A DNA stretch of 64,000 nt, taken from the NCBI RefSeq assembly GCF_003049085.1, contig NZ_PIQX01000006.1, positions 1-64,000 on the forward strand, written 5' to 3'. Source of the DNA: Campylobacter concisus. Lineage in GTDB: Bacteria > Campylobacterota > Campylobacteria > Campylobacterales > Campylobacteraceae. Below are positions 45,963 to 55,353 of the stretch, piece by piece (position 1 is the first letter of the stretch; each line of letters begins with the position of its first letter). Made by a program: the position numbers and the translations under genes. Under the pieces are notes generated by a model. It ran no database searches and was not told the origin of the DNA. It worked only from the letters and a program-made list of their open reading frames with translations.

Positions 45963-47285
45963 ATGAAAGTAGCTGTGATTGGAACCGGATATGTCGGGCT
46001 AGTAAGTGGTGCATGCTTTGCTAAAATGGGCAATAGCGTGATCTGCGTCGATGTCGATGAAAAAAAAATCAAGGCACTAAAAAACGGTATCGTGCCGATA
46101 TATGAGCCAGGGCTTGCTGATATCGTGAGCGAGTGCTACAAAAATGGTTCGCTTAAATTTAGTACGCAGATAACTGAGGCGCTAGAGCATGCAGATGTGC
46201 TATTTATCGCAGTTGGCACGCCTATGGGCGCTGATGGACAGGCGGATTTAAAATACGTTCTCTCGGTGGCAAAATCGATCGGAGAAAATTTAAGCAAACC
46301 ACTAATAGTCGTAGATAAATCAACCGTTCCAGTAGGCACTGGAGCTAAGGTGCATGAGGTGATCGAGGCTGAGCTTAAAAAGAGAAATGTAGAGGTTAAA
46401 TTTGAAGTCGTTTCAAACCCAGAGTTTTTAAAAGAGGGTGCGGCAGTCGAGGACTTTTTAAAGCCAGATCGCGTAGTTATCGGAGCTAGCAGCGAGTGGG
46501 GCTTTAGCGTGATGAGAGAGCTTTACGAGCCATTTATGAAAAATCACGACAGGCTCATTTGTATGGACGTAAAATCAGCCGAGATGACAAAATACGCTGC
46601 AAATTCGATGCTAGCAACCAAAATAAGCTTCATAAACGAGATAGCAAATATCTGTGAACGCGTGGGCGCTGATGTAAATTTAGTAAGAAAAGGCATCGGC
46701 AGCGACTCTCGTATCGGTTATAGCTTCATCTATCCAGGCTGCGGATACGGTGGCAGCTGCTTTCCAAAAGACGTCGAGGCACTCATCTACACAGCTAGAC
46801 AAAATGGCTTTGAGCCAGAGCTTCTAAACGCGGTCGAGTCAAGAAATAAGGCTCAAAAAAGAGTACTGTTTGATAAAATTTATAACTTCTTTGGCGGCGA
46901 TCTAAAGGGCAAAACTATCGCTCTTTGGGGGCTTGCATTTAAGCCAAACACAGACGATATGCGCGAGGCTAGCTCGATAACATTGATAAAGCTTTTAGAC
47001 GAAGCTGGCGCAAAAGTGGTCGCTTATGATCCAAAATCAAGCGAAGAAGCTAAAAAATATATGCCAAATTTAGATGTAAAATACGCTAAAAATAAATATG
47101 ACGCGCTTAATAACGCCGATGCTATGGTGCTTGTGACTGAGTGGAGTGAGTTTAGATCGCCTGATTTTATGGAGATCAAAGAGAGGCTAAAAAATGCTGT
47201 CATATTTGATGGACGAAATCAATACAACGCTAAAATTTTAGCCGAGCATGGATTTAAGTATTTTCAAATCGGAGTAAAGGCATGA
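45963..47285 (+). CDS. ugd: UDP-glucose 6-dehydrogenase
   Basis: Oxidises UDP-glucose to UDP-glucuronate with 2 NAD. The 440-residue protein has VIGTGYVGLVSG at the N-terminus, VGTPMGADGQADL, SNPEFLKEGAAVEDF and the catalytic Cys in GYGGSCFPKD, followed by the C-terminal domain (LWGLAFKPNTDDMREA). ATG 45963 has AAGGAT directly upstream. Its stop overlaps the ecotin start in ATGA. Confidence 0.92.
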   Translation: MKVAVIGTGYVGLVSGACFAKMGNSVICVDVDEKKIKALKNGIVPIYEPGLADIVSECYKNGSLKFSTQITEALEHADVLFIAVGTPMGADGQADLKYVLSVAKSIGENLSKPLIVVDKSTVPVGTGAKVHEVIEAELKKRNVEVKFEVVSNPEFLKEGAAVEDFLKPDRVVIGASSEWGFSVMRELYEPFMKNHDRLICMDVKSAEMTKYAANSMLATKISFINEIANICERVGADVNLVRKGIGSDSRIGYSFIYPGCGYGGSCFPKDVEALIYTARQNGFEPELLNAVESRNKAQKRVLFDKIYNFFGGDLKGKTIALWGLAFKPNTDDMREASSITLIKLLDEAGAKVVAYDPKSSEEAKKYMPNLDVKYAKNKYDALNNADAMVLVTEWSEFRSPDFMEIKERLKNAVIFDGRNQYNAKILAEHGFKYFQIGVKA

Positions 47286-47722
47286 GAAAATTTTTACTTT
47301 TTATCGTAGCTTGCGTGCTTCCGTTTGCGCTTTTTGCAGGCGAAAACGCGCCAAAAACCGAGGAAAATATCTTTGAGCTACCTATTTCAAAGATGCCGCC
47401 TGATTATTTTAAATACGAAGTCGCATTTTTTAAAGAGATAGAAATCGACTGCAACTTTGCCTTTTTACTCGGCGGAAAACTCGAGGAAAAAGAAGACGCG
47501 CACGGGATTTATTACGAATTTAATGGCGGGGATGAGCTAGCGCAAACGATGATGCTCTGCAAGGACGCAAAGAAAAAGAGACGGGTTTATTATGAATTTA
47601 CTAAAATTTTACCAGGCATTAGCCCTATTAGGATCATAACTCCAAAAGGTGTAAGTGCGGAAATAAGAATGTATGAGCGCGTAAAAAAGATAGAAGCAAA
47701 AAAGAAAGGAAAAAATAAATGA
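47282..47722 (+). CDS. eco: Ecotin-like periplasmic serine protease inhibitor
   Basis: The 146-residue protein has a signal peptide (residues 1-19). It aligns with E. coli ecotin across the core: EIDCNFAFLLGGKLEEK (compare EVDCNLHRLGGKLENK), TMMLCKDAKKKRR (compare STMMACPDGKKEKK) and PIRIITPKGVSAEIRMY (compare PIVVYTPDNVDVKYRVW). Cys57 and Cys93 match the ecotin disulfide, and Met90-Met91 match the P1-P1' bond that docks in trypsin-, chymotrypsin- and elastase-like proteases. The N-terminal arm is shorter than in E. coli. The gene overlaps both neighbours by 4 bases (ATGA on each side), wedged between two UDP-sugar dehydrogenases. Likely shields the cell from host proteases. Confidence 0.8.
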   Translation: MRKFLLFIVACVLPFALFAGENAPKTEENIFELPISKMPPDYFKYEVAFFKEIEIDCNFAFLLGGKLEEKEDAHGIYYEFNGGDELAQTMMLCKDAKKKRRVYYEFTKILPGISPIRIITPKGVSAEIRMYERVKKIEAKKKGKNK

Positions 47723-48951
47723 AAATAGCAGTAGTAGGACTTGGATATGTGGGACTTCCACTTGCAGCAGCTTTTAGCGAGAAGTACGAAGTAGTAGGCT
47801 TTGATGTAAATGCAAAGCGTATAGAAGAGCTTAAAAATGGCTACGATAGAACGCTTGAACTTAGCAACGAGCAGATGAAAAAAGCAATCGATAATGGCAT
47901 GAAATTTAGTCTAAATTTAGATGATATTAGAAGTTGCAACTTCTTCATCGTAACCGTCCCGACTCCAATAGATAAGAACAAGCGCCCTGATCTAACTCCA
48001 GTGGTAAAAGCGACTGAGAGCGTGGCAAAAGTGCTTAAAAAAGGCGACATTGTTGTCTATGAAAGCACCGTTTATCCAGGCGTTACAGAAGAAATTTGCG
48101 TGCCACTTCTTGAAAAGAGTGGGCTTAAATTTAACAAAGACTTCTTCTGCGGCTACTCTCCAGAGCGCATAAACCCAGGCGACAAAGAGCACACAGTGAC
48201 AAAGATCAAAAAGATCACAAGTGGCTCAACTCCAGAGATCGCTGAGAAGGTCGATGAAATTTACCGCTCTATCATCACAGCTGGCACTCACAAAGCTTCA
48301 AGCATCAAAGTAGCCGAGGCCGCAAAGGTCATCGAAAACACCCAACGCGATATAAACATCGCCTTTATAAACGAGCTTGCGATGCTCTTTGAAAAGCTTC
48401 ACATAAACACTATCGACGTGCTTGAGGCTGCAGGTACGAAGTGGAATTTCTTAAATTTCCGCCCAGGTCTAGTTGGTGGACACTGCATCGGCGTAGATCC
48501 ATACTACCTCACTCACAAAGCTCAAGAAGTAGGTTATCATCCTGAAATGATCCTAGCAGGCCGCCGCATCAATGATGATATGGGTAGATACGCAGCTGAT
48601 CAAGTGATAAAACTAATGATAAGAAAAGGCGTGCTTATCAACAAAGCGCGCGTGCTTGTTCTTGGTATGACATTTAAAGAAAACTGCCCAGATATAAGAA
48701 ATTCTCGCGTTATAGACGTGGTTGATGAGCTAAAAGATTTTGGCTGCAAGGTCGATGTGACTGATCCTTGGGCTGATAGCACTGAGGTAAAACACGAGTA
48801 CGGCTTTGATCTAGTAAAAGAGTATAACCTAAACGACTACGACTGCATCGTGATCGCCGTAGCTCATAATGAGTTTAAAAAGCTAAATTTAAAAGGCCAT
48901 TTAGTTTATGATATAAAAAATATCTACCCAGAGGCTGACGCTAGGCTGTAA
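47719..48951 (+). CDS. UDP-HexNAc 6-dehydrogenase (TviB/WbpA-like)
   Basis: The 410-residue member of the UDP-glucose/GDP-mannose dehydrogenase family has VVGLGYVGLPLAAAFSEKYEVVGFD at the start, VTVPTPIDKNKRPDL, VYESTVYPGVTEE, SPERINPGD and the catalytic Cys in LVGGHCIGVDPYYL. The PTPID and SPERINPGD forms mark the TviB/VipA group, which oxidises UDP-GlcNAc or UDP-GalNAc to the uronic acid. This product is the natural substrate for the AsnB-type amidotransferases in the upstream island. Coupled to the ecotin gene by ATGA overlap. Confidence 0.85.
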   Translation: MKIAVVGLGYVGLPLAAAFSEKYEVVGFDVNAKRIEELKNGYDRTLELSNEQMKKAIDNGMKFSLNLDDIRSCNFFIVTVPTPIDKNKRPDLTPVVKATESVAKVLKKGDIVVYESTVYPGVTEEICVPLLEKSGLKFNKDFFCGYSPERINPGDKEHTVTKIKKITSGSTPEIAEKVDEIYRSIITAGTHKASSIKVAEAAKVIENTQRDINIAFINELAMLFEKLHINTIDVLEAAGTKWNFLNFRPGLVGGHCIGVDPYYLTHKAQEVGYHPEMILAGRRINDDMGRYAADQVIKLMIRKGVLINKARVLVLGMTFKENCPDIRNSRVIDVVDELKDFGCKVDVTDPWADSTEVKHEYGFDLVKEYNLNDYDCIVIAVAHNEFKKLNLKGHLVYDIKNIYPEADARL

Positions 48952-48959
48952 GGAATTTA

Positions 48960-51086
48960 GTGCACAAAGTAAGCATAAATTGTAAAATTTTACTTATATT
49001 TCTGGCTGCTTATCTGTTTGGATTTGCGGCTAGGATGCTCTGGGTATTGTGGGCAAAGGATATGCCAGAGTTTTACTTTAATGGCGAATTTATGCTTACG
49101 ACAAATGACGCATATTATTACGCAGAGGGCGCTAGAGATATGCTGGCTGGCTTTCATCAGCAAAATGACTTTAGCCCCTTTAATCACCCAATCTCAACCA
49201 TAGTTTTTTATATTTGCAAAATTTTTCCTTTTAAGATCGAAAGCGTGATGTTTTACATGAGTATCTTTTTAGCTCCTCTTATTGCACTTCCAGTCATTTT
49301 AATATCAAATGAGTTTAAGGCGCTAAAAGCTGGGGCTGTGGCTGCATTTATGAGTGTTATCTTGCCAAGCTATCTTTCAAGGACATCGCCTGGATATTTT
49401 GATAGCGACATGTTAAATGTCACATTTGCGCTTTTTATCATCTATTTTTTGATCAGGCTTTTAAACACAAATGAACAAAAATTTATCGTTTTGCCGAGCC
49501 TTTTTGTATCGCTTTATCTTTGGTGGTATCAAAGCTCATATGCACTTATTTTAAGCATTTTCTTTATGATTTTACTATATACGCTAGTTTTTATGCGAGA
49601 TAGATTGCAAAATTATCAAGCGATATTTTTTATATTTATAAGCATTGTAAGCTCAAATGTTTTTACTAAAGATCCACTAATAGCAAATAAAATTTTGATT
49701 TTAAATTTAGCAGTTATTGCTTTATTTTTCTCTCTTTTTTGCAAATATAAAAATTTACTCTCAGCTAGAAATTTAGCCATTTTTCTTACTTTAATGCTAG
49801 CTATTTTTATCTATTTTGGTGGTTTTGATTTCATTACCTCAAAAATTAGTATTTATGTTTTTAAAGGCAATGAAATTCTTAGCGATAAATTTCACTTTAT
49901 AAATGAGCATAATTTCATCAGTGAAGTAAAAAGTGCTAGCCATTTGTATTTTATCTATTTCATGTCGGGAAATATTCTTATACTACTGGTGGCTATTATT
50001 GGATACTTACTACTTTGCTTTAAATTTCGTCCATTTTTACTTACTTTGCCAATGCTTGGACTTGGACTCCTCTCTTTTTTTAGCGGAGTTAGATTTGTTA
50101 TGTATGTAACACCACTTGTTGCGCTTGGTTTTGGGTATTTTTTGCATTTTTTTTTAAATTTATTTGATCTTAGAAATTCTATTAAAAATTTATCATTTTT
50201 AGTTTTTGCTGTAGCCGCTCTTGCTATAAATTTAGATTTTGCTTATTCATATAGGCCAAAGACTGTAATTAGCCGTGATGAAGCAGTAGCGCTTGATGGG
50301 CTCAAAAAGGTAGCAAAGCACGATGATTATGTATTTTCATGGTGGGATTACGGATATGCTATAAGGTATTTTGCAGATGTTATGACTTTAAATGATCCTG
50401 GCAGACAAGGTGGCGAAAATAATTATTTTGTTAGCCTTGCTTTGAGAAAAGATGAGGCATTTTCGGCTAGACTTGCAAGAGTGGCAGTTACGTATAATGA
50501 CATCTCGCTTGAGCAAAATGTAAGGCCAATAGATAAAATTTTAAAAGACTACAACACAAGCGATATAAATACTTTTTTAAGCCAGCTTGAGAGTGAAAAT
50601 TTTTCTCAGCCGGTGGCAAAGAAGGCGGTTTATTACTATCTTGTGCCTAATATGATTGACATCGCGCCAAATATCTTTAGATATAGCTATATCGACGTCA
50701 CAACTGGTAAAAGGCAAAAAGAGGATTTTTATCATGTTAGTGCATTAAATGGCGTTAGCAAAGCTGGTATCGACCTTGGAGATGGTTATATTTTACCTAC
50801 AAATGAGCAAAAATTTATCATACATAACGGTGAAAAAATAGCCGTAAAATCATTTTATAAGGTAAAAGGAACCGGAAAAGATTTGCGAATAGATGAAAAA
50901 ATCATAGATGAAAACGCTAAAATTTATGTGGTTTTTTTAGAAGATTATGCGCGGATATTGTTGCTTGATGAAAATGCTTTTAACTCATCTTTTGTGCAGC
51001 TTTATATATTTGAAAAGGCCGATGATAGATACTTTGAGCCATTTGTCATCTCAAATGGCGTAAAAATTTACAGGTTAAAAGTCTAA
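48960..51086 (+). CDS. pglB2: Second PglB-type oligosaccharyltransferase
   Basis: The 708-residue membrane enzyme of the STT3/PglB family has about 13 N-terminal membrane segments, then a periplasmic domain. First acidic loop TTNDAYYYAEGARDML and GYFDSDM match metal-binding loops EL1/EL2 of C. jejuni PglB, and WWDYG lies at 461-465. It differs from the second copy at 57.5 kb around that motif: here YAIRYFADVMTLNDPGRQGG, there [20 protein letters not shown]. The start is GTG at 48960 with AAGGA upstream. A T9 run at 50147-50155 lies in a membrane segment. Several non-thermophilic campylobacters carry two PglBs; the role of this one is not settled. Confidence 0.85.
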   Translation: MHKVSINCKILLIFLAAYLFGFAARMLWVLWAKDMPEFYFNGEFMLTTNDAYYYAEGARDMLAGFHQQNDFSPFNHPISTIVFYICKIFPFKIESVMFYMSIFLAPLIALPVILISNEFKALKAGAVAAFMSVILPSYLSRTSPGYFDSDMLNVTFALFIIYFLIRLLNTNEQKFIVLPSLFVSLYLWWYQSSYALILSIFFMILLYTLVFMRDRLQNYQAIFFIFISIVSSNVFTKDPLIANKILILNLAVIALFFSLFCKYKNLLSARNLAIFLTLMLAIFIYFGGFDFITSKISIYVFKGNEILSDKFHFINEHNFISEVKSASHLYFIYFMSGNILILLVAIIGYLLLCFKFRPFLLTLPMLGLGLLSFFSGVRFVMYVTPLVALGFGYFLHFFLNLFDLRNSIKNLSFLVFAVAALAINLDFAYSYRPKTVISRDEAVALDGLKKVAKHDDYVFSWWDYGYAIRYFADVMTLNDPGRQGGENNYFVSLALRKDEAFSARLARVAVTYNDISLEQNVRPIDKILKDYNTSDINTFLSQLESENFSQPVAKKAVYYYLVPNMIDIAPNIFRYSYIDVTTGKRQKEDFYHVSALNGVSKAGIDLGDGYILPTNEQKFIIHNGEKIAVKSFYKVKGTGKDLRIDEKIIDENAKIYVVFLEDYARILLLDENAFNSSFVQLYIFEKADDRYFEPFVISNGVKIYRLKV

Positions 51087-52603
51087 TGCTAATCAATCTA
51101 ATAAGCTCGATCGTCGTTTTTGTCGTATCAATGGGCATAAATTTCTTTCTTACGCCATTTATCTTAAAAAGTCTTGGCAACGAGGCATTTGGCTTTGTGG
51201 GACTTAGCAACGCCATAGTTAGCTACGCAGCAGTCGTGAGCGTGGCGATAAACTCGGTTAGTGGGCGCTTTGTCGCTCATGCGTGGCACAAAAATGACCT
51301 AAGCCTTGCAAACACCTACTACTCGTCAGTGCTTGTTGTAAATATCTTCTTTTGCGCTGTTGTAGTGGTGCTTAGCTCCATTTTTATACTAAATTTGCAA
51401 AGCTTTTTAAACGTCCCTGAAAATTTACTCTTTGATGTGAGAATGACCCTTGTTTTTTACTTTATAAATTTCTGCGTTGGGCTATTTAACGGCGTTTTGA
51501 CGGTTTGCGCCTTTGTGACAAACAAGCTCTATCTACTCTCCATCAGAAACGCCATCTCAAGCGCGATCCTAGCAGCCCTCATCGTGGCGCTCTTTTTCTT
51601 TTTTAAGCCGTTCATCTCTTACATCGCCATCTCAGCGCTAGTTGCTAGCCTTTTTGTCTTTTTTAGCACCATTTTTATGTCAGCTCGCATCACGCCAGAG
51701 CTAAAATTTAGCCTTAGTAAATTTGACTTTTCTAAGATCAAAGAGCTTCTAAGCTCTGGCATTTGGAACAGCTTTAATGCGCTAAATCGCATACTTTTAA
51801 CAGGCATGGACCTATTTATTTGCAACATTTTTGTCAATGCAAACGCCACTGGCCTTCTTTCTGTCGCCAAGGCCGCCCCTATCATACTTGAGAGCTTTGT
51901 AGCACAGCTTAGCGGTATCTTTGCACCAAAATTTGTCGAGCTTTACTCTAAAAATTTGATCACAGACCTCATAAAAGAGGCTAAATTTTCAATGAAGGTG
52001 ATCGCCTTTGTGATGAGTGCTCCGGCCGCATTTTTCGTCGTTTTTGGGCTTGATTTTTACACGCTTTGGCTACCTTTTAAAAGCGCAGATGAGGTTAAAT
52101 TTATATATAGTGTCTCAATGATCACGCTTGTGCCTATCGTATTTATAAGCTTTGTTTTTTCGCTTTTTAACCTTGATAGCGCGACAAACAAGCTTCGCCG
52201 CCCAGCCATTGCTAACACTATCCTTGGCGTTAGCACGATCATAGCGCAGATCGCACTGCTTAAATTTAGTGACTACGGCGTTTATGGCATCGTCATCGTC
52301 GCAGCCATTTTTTATAGCATAAGAATTCTCGGCTTTGACCTCATAAATGCCGCTTTAAATTTAGAAGTGAAGCTCACCACATTTTACGGGGTCTATTTTA
52401 AAAATTTAGCCGTTTTTGCGCTCTGCGTGCTTGCGATGTTTGCCTGCAAGGACTTTGTGAGCTTAGATAATTGGCTAAAATTTGCTATCTTTGCTGCGAT
52501 CTACGCCAGCGCAGCTTATGTTTTGGGATATTTTTTGTTTTTTAATGCTTTTGAGCGAGGCATAGTCTGGCGTAAAATTTTAAAAAAATTTAAAAGGTCT
52601 TAA
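51086..52603 (+). CDS. Wzx-like polysaccharide flippase / membrane transporter
   Basis: The 505-residue protein is almost wholly membrane embedded with about 12-14 hydrophobic segments. The start (ISSIVVFVVSMGINFFLTPFILKSLGNEAFGFVGLSNAIVSY) is the classic opening of MATE/MurJ/Wzx-type polysaccharide exporters. It follows pglB2 with a one-base TAATG overlap, so an oligosaccharyltransferase and a flippase are made together. It likely moves an undecaprenyl-linked glycan across the inner membrane, in addition to the PglK-like ABC protein at 13.3 kb. Confidence 0.75.
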   Translation: MLINLISSIVVFVVSMGINFFLTPFILKSLGNEAFGFVGLSNAIVSYAAVVSVAINSVSGRFVAHAWHKNDLSLANTYYSSVLVVNIFFCAVVVVLSSIFILNLQSFLNVPENLLFDVRMTLVFYFINFCVGLFNGVLTVCAFVTNKLYLLSIRNAISSAILAALIVALFFFFKPFISYIAISALVASLFVFFSTIFMSARITPELKFSLSKFDFSKIKELLSSGIWNSFNALNRILLTGMDLFICNIFVNANATGLLSVAKAAPIILESFVAQLSGIFAPKFVELYSKNLITDLIKEAKFSMKVIAFVMSAPAAFFVVFGLDFYTLWLPFKSADEVKFIYSVSMITLVPIVFISFVFSLFNLDSATNKLRRPAIANTILGVSTIIAQIALLKFSDYGVYGIVIVAAIFYSIRILGFDLINAALNLEVKLTTFYGVYFKNLAVFALCVLAMFACKDFVSLDNWLKFAIFAAIYASAAYVLGYFLFFNAFERGIVWRKILKKFKRS

Positions 52604-53365
52604 ATGGATGAAATTTACCTGATCTCTTTGGCTAAAGACACCAAAAGGCGCGAGCTTTTAAAGCAAAAATTTAGCTCTTATGATAGCTTTAAGCTAATAG
52701 ATGCAGTTGATGGCAGGGAGCTAAACGCGAGGGAGTACTACAAGATCATTTCGCCATCATTTAAAGCTTACGGCAAGGTTTTAAGCCCAGCAGAGGTTGG
52801 CTGTTCGCTCTCGCATGTAAAAGCCTACGAGGCGTTTTTGGCAAGTGAGGCGAAATTTGCCCTCATCTTTGAAGACGACGTGATTGGAGATGACTTAGCT
52901 ATAAAAGAGGCCTTTTTAGCAGCTAGCAAGATGTCTGAAAATAGCGTGCTCATATGTGGCATGCAAGATGGTCTGGAGGGCAGGTTTAGCGCCTTTGGCA
53001 AAAAGGTGGATACTAGCCTAAGTAAGCCACTATGGCAGGTTTCAAAGCACTCATTTTCAAGTATTTATAGAGCAGGGGCTTATGTGCTAACTAAAAAAAG
53101 CGCAAAAAATTTGCTTGAAATTCATAAGCGTGCGCTTTGTACGACCGATGTTTGGGACTATTTGCTTGGTGTTAATGAGATGCAGATGTATTTTTGCGAT
53201 CTCTTTTCGCATCCAACTGATCTAAGTGGCTCAAACATCGAGGGCGAGCGCCTTGAGAGAGGATACAGCGCAAATTTAAAGGCCTACATAAAAACAATTA
53301 AATTTATACTTTTCTCACGGCTTGAAAAGCTTCAAGGCTATGAGAGAATTTTTAAAAGGGGCTAG
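52604..53365 (+). CDS. GT25 family glycosyltransferase
   Basis: The 253-residue protein has the LOS-type GT25 layout: IYLISLAKDTKRRELL at the start, KLIDAVDGREL, LSPAEVGCSLSHVKAYEAF and the acidic cluster ALIFEDDV, then SKHSFSSIYRAGAYVLTKKSAKNLL. Family members transfer galactose or glucose to LOS and glycans. Not part of the C. jejuni pgl set, so it probably adds a species-specific residue. Contiguous with both neighbours. Confidence 0.82.
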   Translation: MDEIYLISLAKDTKRRELLKQKFSSYDSFKLIDAVDGRELNAREYYKIISPSFKAYGKVLSPAEVGCSLSHVKAYEAFLASEAKFALIFEDDVIGDDLAIKEAFLAASKMSENSVLICGMQDGLEGRFSAFGKKVDTSLSKPLWQVSKHSFSSIYRAGAYVLTKKSAKNLLEIHKRALCTTDVWDYLLGVNEMQMYFCDLFSHPTDLSGSNIEGERLERGYSANLKAYIKTIKFILFSRLEKLQGYERIFKRG

Positions 53366-54298
53366 ATGAGCGAGCCATTAATCAGCATCGTAACTGCGAC
53401 ATACAAGCGTCCAGAGCTTTTACAAAAGGCCATAAAAAGCGCTCTAGCTCAAAGCTATAAAAACCTAGAGATCATAGTCACTGACGACGGCGATGACGAG
53501 AGTGCGAGTGAAATTTGCAAGAGTTTTAACGACGCTAGGATCAAATTTGTAAAAAATAGCGCTCACAAAAAGAGCCCAAATGGCAACAAAAATAACGGCT
53601 TTGACAACGCAACAGGCGAGTTTATCTGCTTGCTTGACGATGACGATGAGCTTTTGCCAGATGCTATAAAAGAGTGCTATGAAATTTTAAAAAGCGGCGA
53701 GTATTCGTGCGTTTTTGCAGATGCGATCTGCGAGAAAGATGGCGTGATGACCGAGGTGATAGCTGGTAGAAGCCCTTATAATAAGAGCGGGGTGATGAGT
53801 AAGGTTGATTATCACTGTGGGCGGATAAATGGCGAGTATTTCAAGCTTTTTTCACGTGAATTTATAGATGATTTTAGGTTTGATGAGAGCAGTTTTGGCG
53901 GCGAAAATGAGCTTTACATCCGCTTTTTTGAAAAAAATGTCTTTTATCTTAAAAAGCCACTTTACATCTACCGTATCGCAAGAAGTGATAGTGCGACGCT
54001 AAATGCCGGCAAGCACGCGTTAAATGTTGCAAATGCCTATATCAAAACGGCAAATTTGCACTACGACATCGCTATCAAAAACGAGCCAAAATTTCTAGCT
54101 ATGCAGTATAAAAACGCCGCTTACTACGCCAAAATCGCTGGCGAATATGGCCTGATGTTAAGGTGTATCTTTAAAAGTCTTAGCATTAAATTTAGCAAAG
54201 AGGCGTTTATTTTCTTACTACTTAGCTCGCTTCCAAGTGGCATTTTGCCGGCACTTTCAAAGCTTAGAGTAAAGATCAAGCAAAGGTTTGGCGTATGA
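53366..54298 (+). CDS. pglI: GT2 glycosyltransferase, PglI-like
   Basis: The 310-residue GT2 enzyme has SIVTATYKRPELLQKAIKSALAQSY, TDDGDDESA, and SPNGNKNNGFDNATGEFICLLDDDDELL, which is close to the same stretch in C. jejuni PglI. The tail NAAYYAKIAGEYGLMLRCIFKSLSIK also resembles it. PglI adds the branching glucose to the N-glycan in C. jejuni. The linkage made here may differ. Ends with an ATGA overlap into the next gene. Confidence 0.78.
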   Translation: MSEPLISIVTATYKRPELLQKAIKSALAQSYKNLEIIVTDDGDDESASEICKSFNDARIKFVKNSAHKKSPNGNKNNGFDNATGEFICLLDDDDELLPDAIKECYEILKSGEYSCVFADAICEKDGVMTEVIAGRSPYNKSGVMSKVDYHCGRINGEYFKLFSREFIDDFRFDESSFGGENELYIRFFEKNVFYLKKPLYIYRIARSDSATLNAGKHALNVANAYIKTANLHYDIAIKNEPKFLAMQYKNAAYYAKIAGEYGLMLRCIFKSLSIKFSKEAFIFLLLSSLPSGILPALSKLRVKIKQRFGV

Positions 54299-55353
54299 AG
54301 ATATTATTTGTCACATCAACGCTTAGAAGTGGCGGTGCGGAGCGAGTTTGCGCGGTGATCGCATCAAGATTTAGCATGGATCACGAGGTAAGCCTTGTTA
54401 AATTTGACAAAGATGAGCCATTTTACGAGCTAGCAAGTGGCGTGAAGCTCATAAATTTGGGCGTTGGGGCTGATGAGTTTGGCTTTGTTGGAAATTTAAA
54501 AAAGAGAGTTTTAAAGGTGCTTGCTTTAAGAGCGCTCATAAGAGAGGGCAAATTTGACGCTGTGATATCCTTTTTAGACGCCGTAAATACCTTGGTGCTA
54601 TTTAGCTCGGCTGGGCTAAAAACACCTATAATCATAAGCGAGCACACAAACTACCTTGCGCCAAAAAGAGCCATTTTTAAGGTGCTAAGACGCATAAGCT
54701 ATCCATTTGCAAACGCACTTAGCGTCCTAAGCGACGAGGATCTAGGCTACTACTCTAAATTTTGCAAAAATGTGATGAAAATTTACAACCCGCTCTTTGA
54801 AGAGGTGCGCAGCGAGAGCTTTGATAAAGAAAATTTAGTCATCTTTGTTGGCAGACTAAATAAGATAAAAAACTGCGAAATGTTTGTAAGAGTGGCTGCA
54901 AGCTTAAAGCAAAGCGGCTATAAATTTGCTGTCGCTGGAGATGGTAGCGAGAGAGCAAATTTAGAAAATTTAGCTAAAAATTTAGGCGCTGATGTCCAGT
55001 TTTTAGGCAATGTAAGCGACATCGCCTCGCTTTATAAAAGGGCAAAGGTGCTGCTCTCTTGCTCAAATTTCGAGGGTCTTGGAAACACCTTGATAGAGGC
55101 GATAAACTATGACTGCGTGCGGGTCGCAACAAGAACTAGCGGGGCAAAAGAGCTTATAAAAGATGGCTTTGATGGCTTGCTTTGCGAGATAAATGACGCT
55201 GATCAGATGAGCGAAAAGCTTGCAAATTTGCTGCAAGATGAGGCAAAAATGAGCGAATTTGCCAAAAACGCAAGAGCAAGGCTTGATGAGTTTAGCGTGG
55301 AGCAAATTTATAAAAAATGGCTAGAGCTTTTAAGGCTTGGAGGTGTGAAGTGA
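54295..55353 (+). CDS. GT4 glycosyltransferase, PglH-like (first copy)
   Basis: The 352-residue protein resembles C. jejuni PglH: LFVTSTLRSGGAERVCAVIASRF, ISFLDAVNTLVLFSSAGLKTPIIISEHTNY, LRRISYPFANALSVLSDEDLGYY, VGRLNKIKNCEMF, VAGDGSERANLENLA and CSNFEGLGNTLIEAINYDCVR. PglH adds three GalNAc residues to the lipid-linked glycan. A second related gene follows at once, so the work may be divided between two enzymes. Coupled by ATGA and GTGA overlaps on either side. Confidence 0.8.
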   Translation: MKILFVTSTLRSGGAERVCAVIASRFSMDHEVSLVKFDKDEPFYELASGVKLINLGVGADEFGFVGNLKKRVLKVLALRALIREGKFDAVISFLDAVNTLVLFSSAGLKTPIIISEHTNYLAPKRAIFKVLRRISYPFANALSVLSDEDLGYYSKFCKNVMKIYNPLFEEVRSESFDKENLVIFVGRLNKIKNCEMFVRVAASLKQSGYKFAVAGDGSERANLENLAKNLGADVQFLGNVSDIASLYKRAKVLLSCSNFEGLGNTLIEAINYDCVRVATRTSGAKELIKDGFDGLLCEINDADQMSEKLANLLQDEAKMSEFAKNARARLDEFSVEQIYKKWLELLRLGGVK

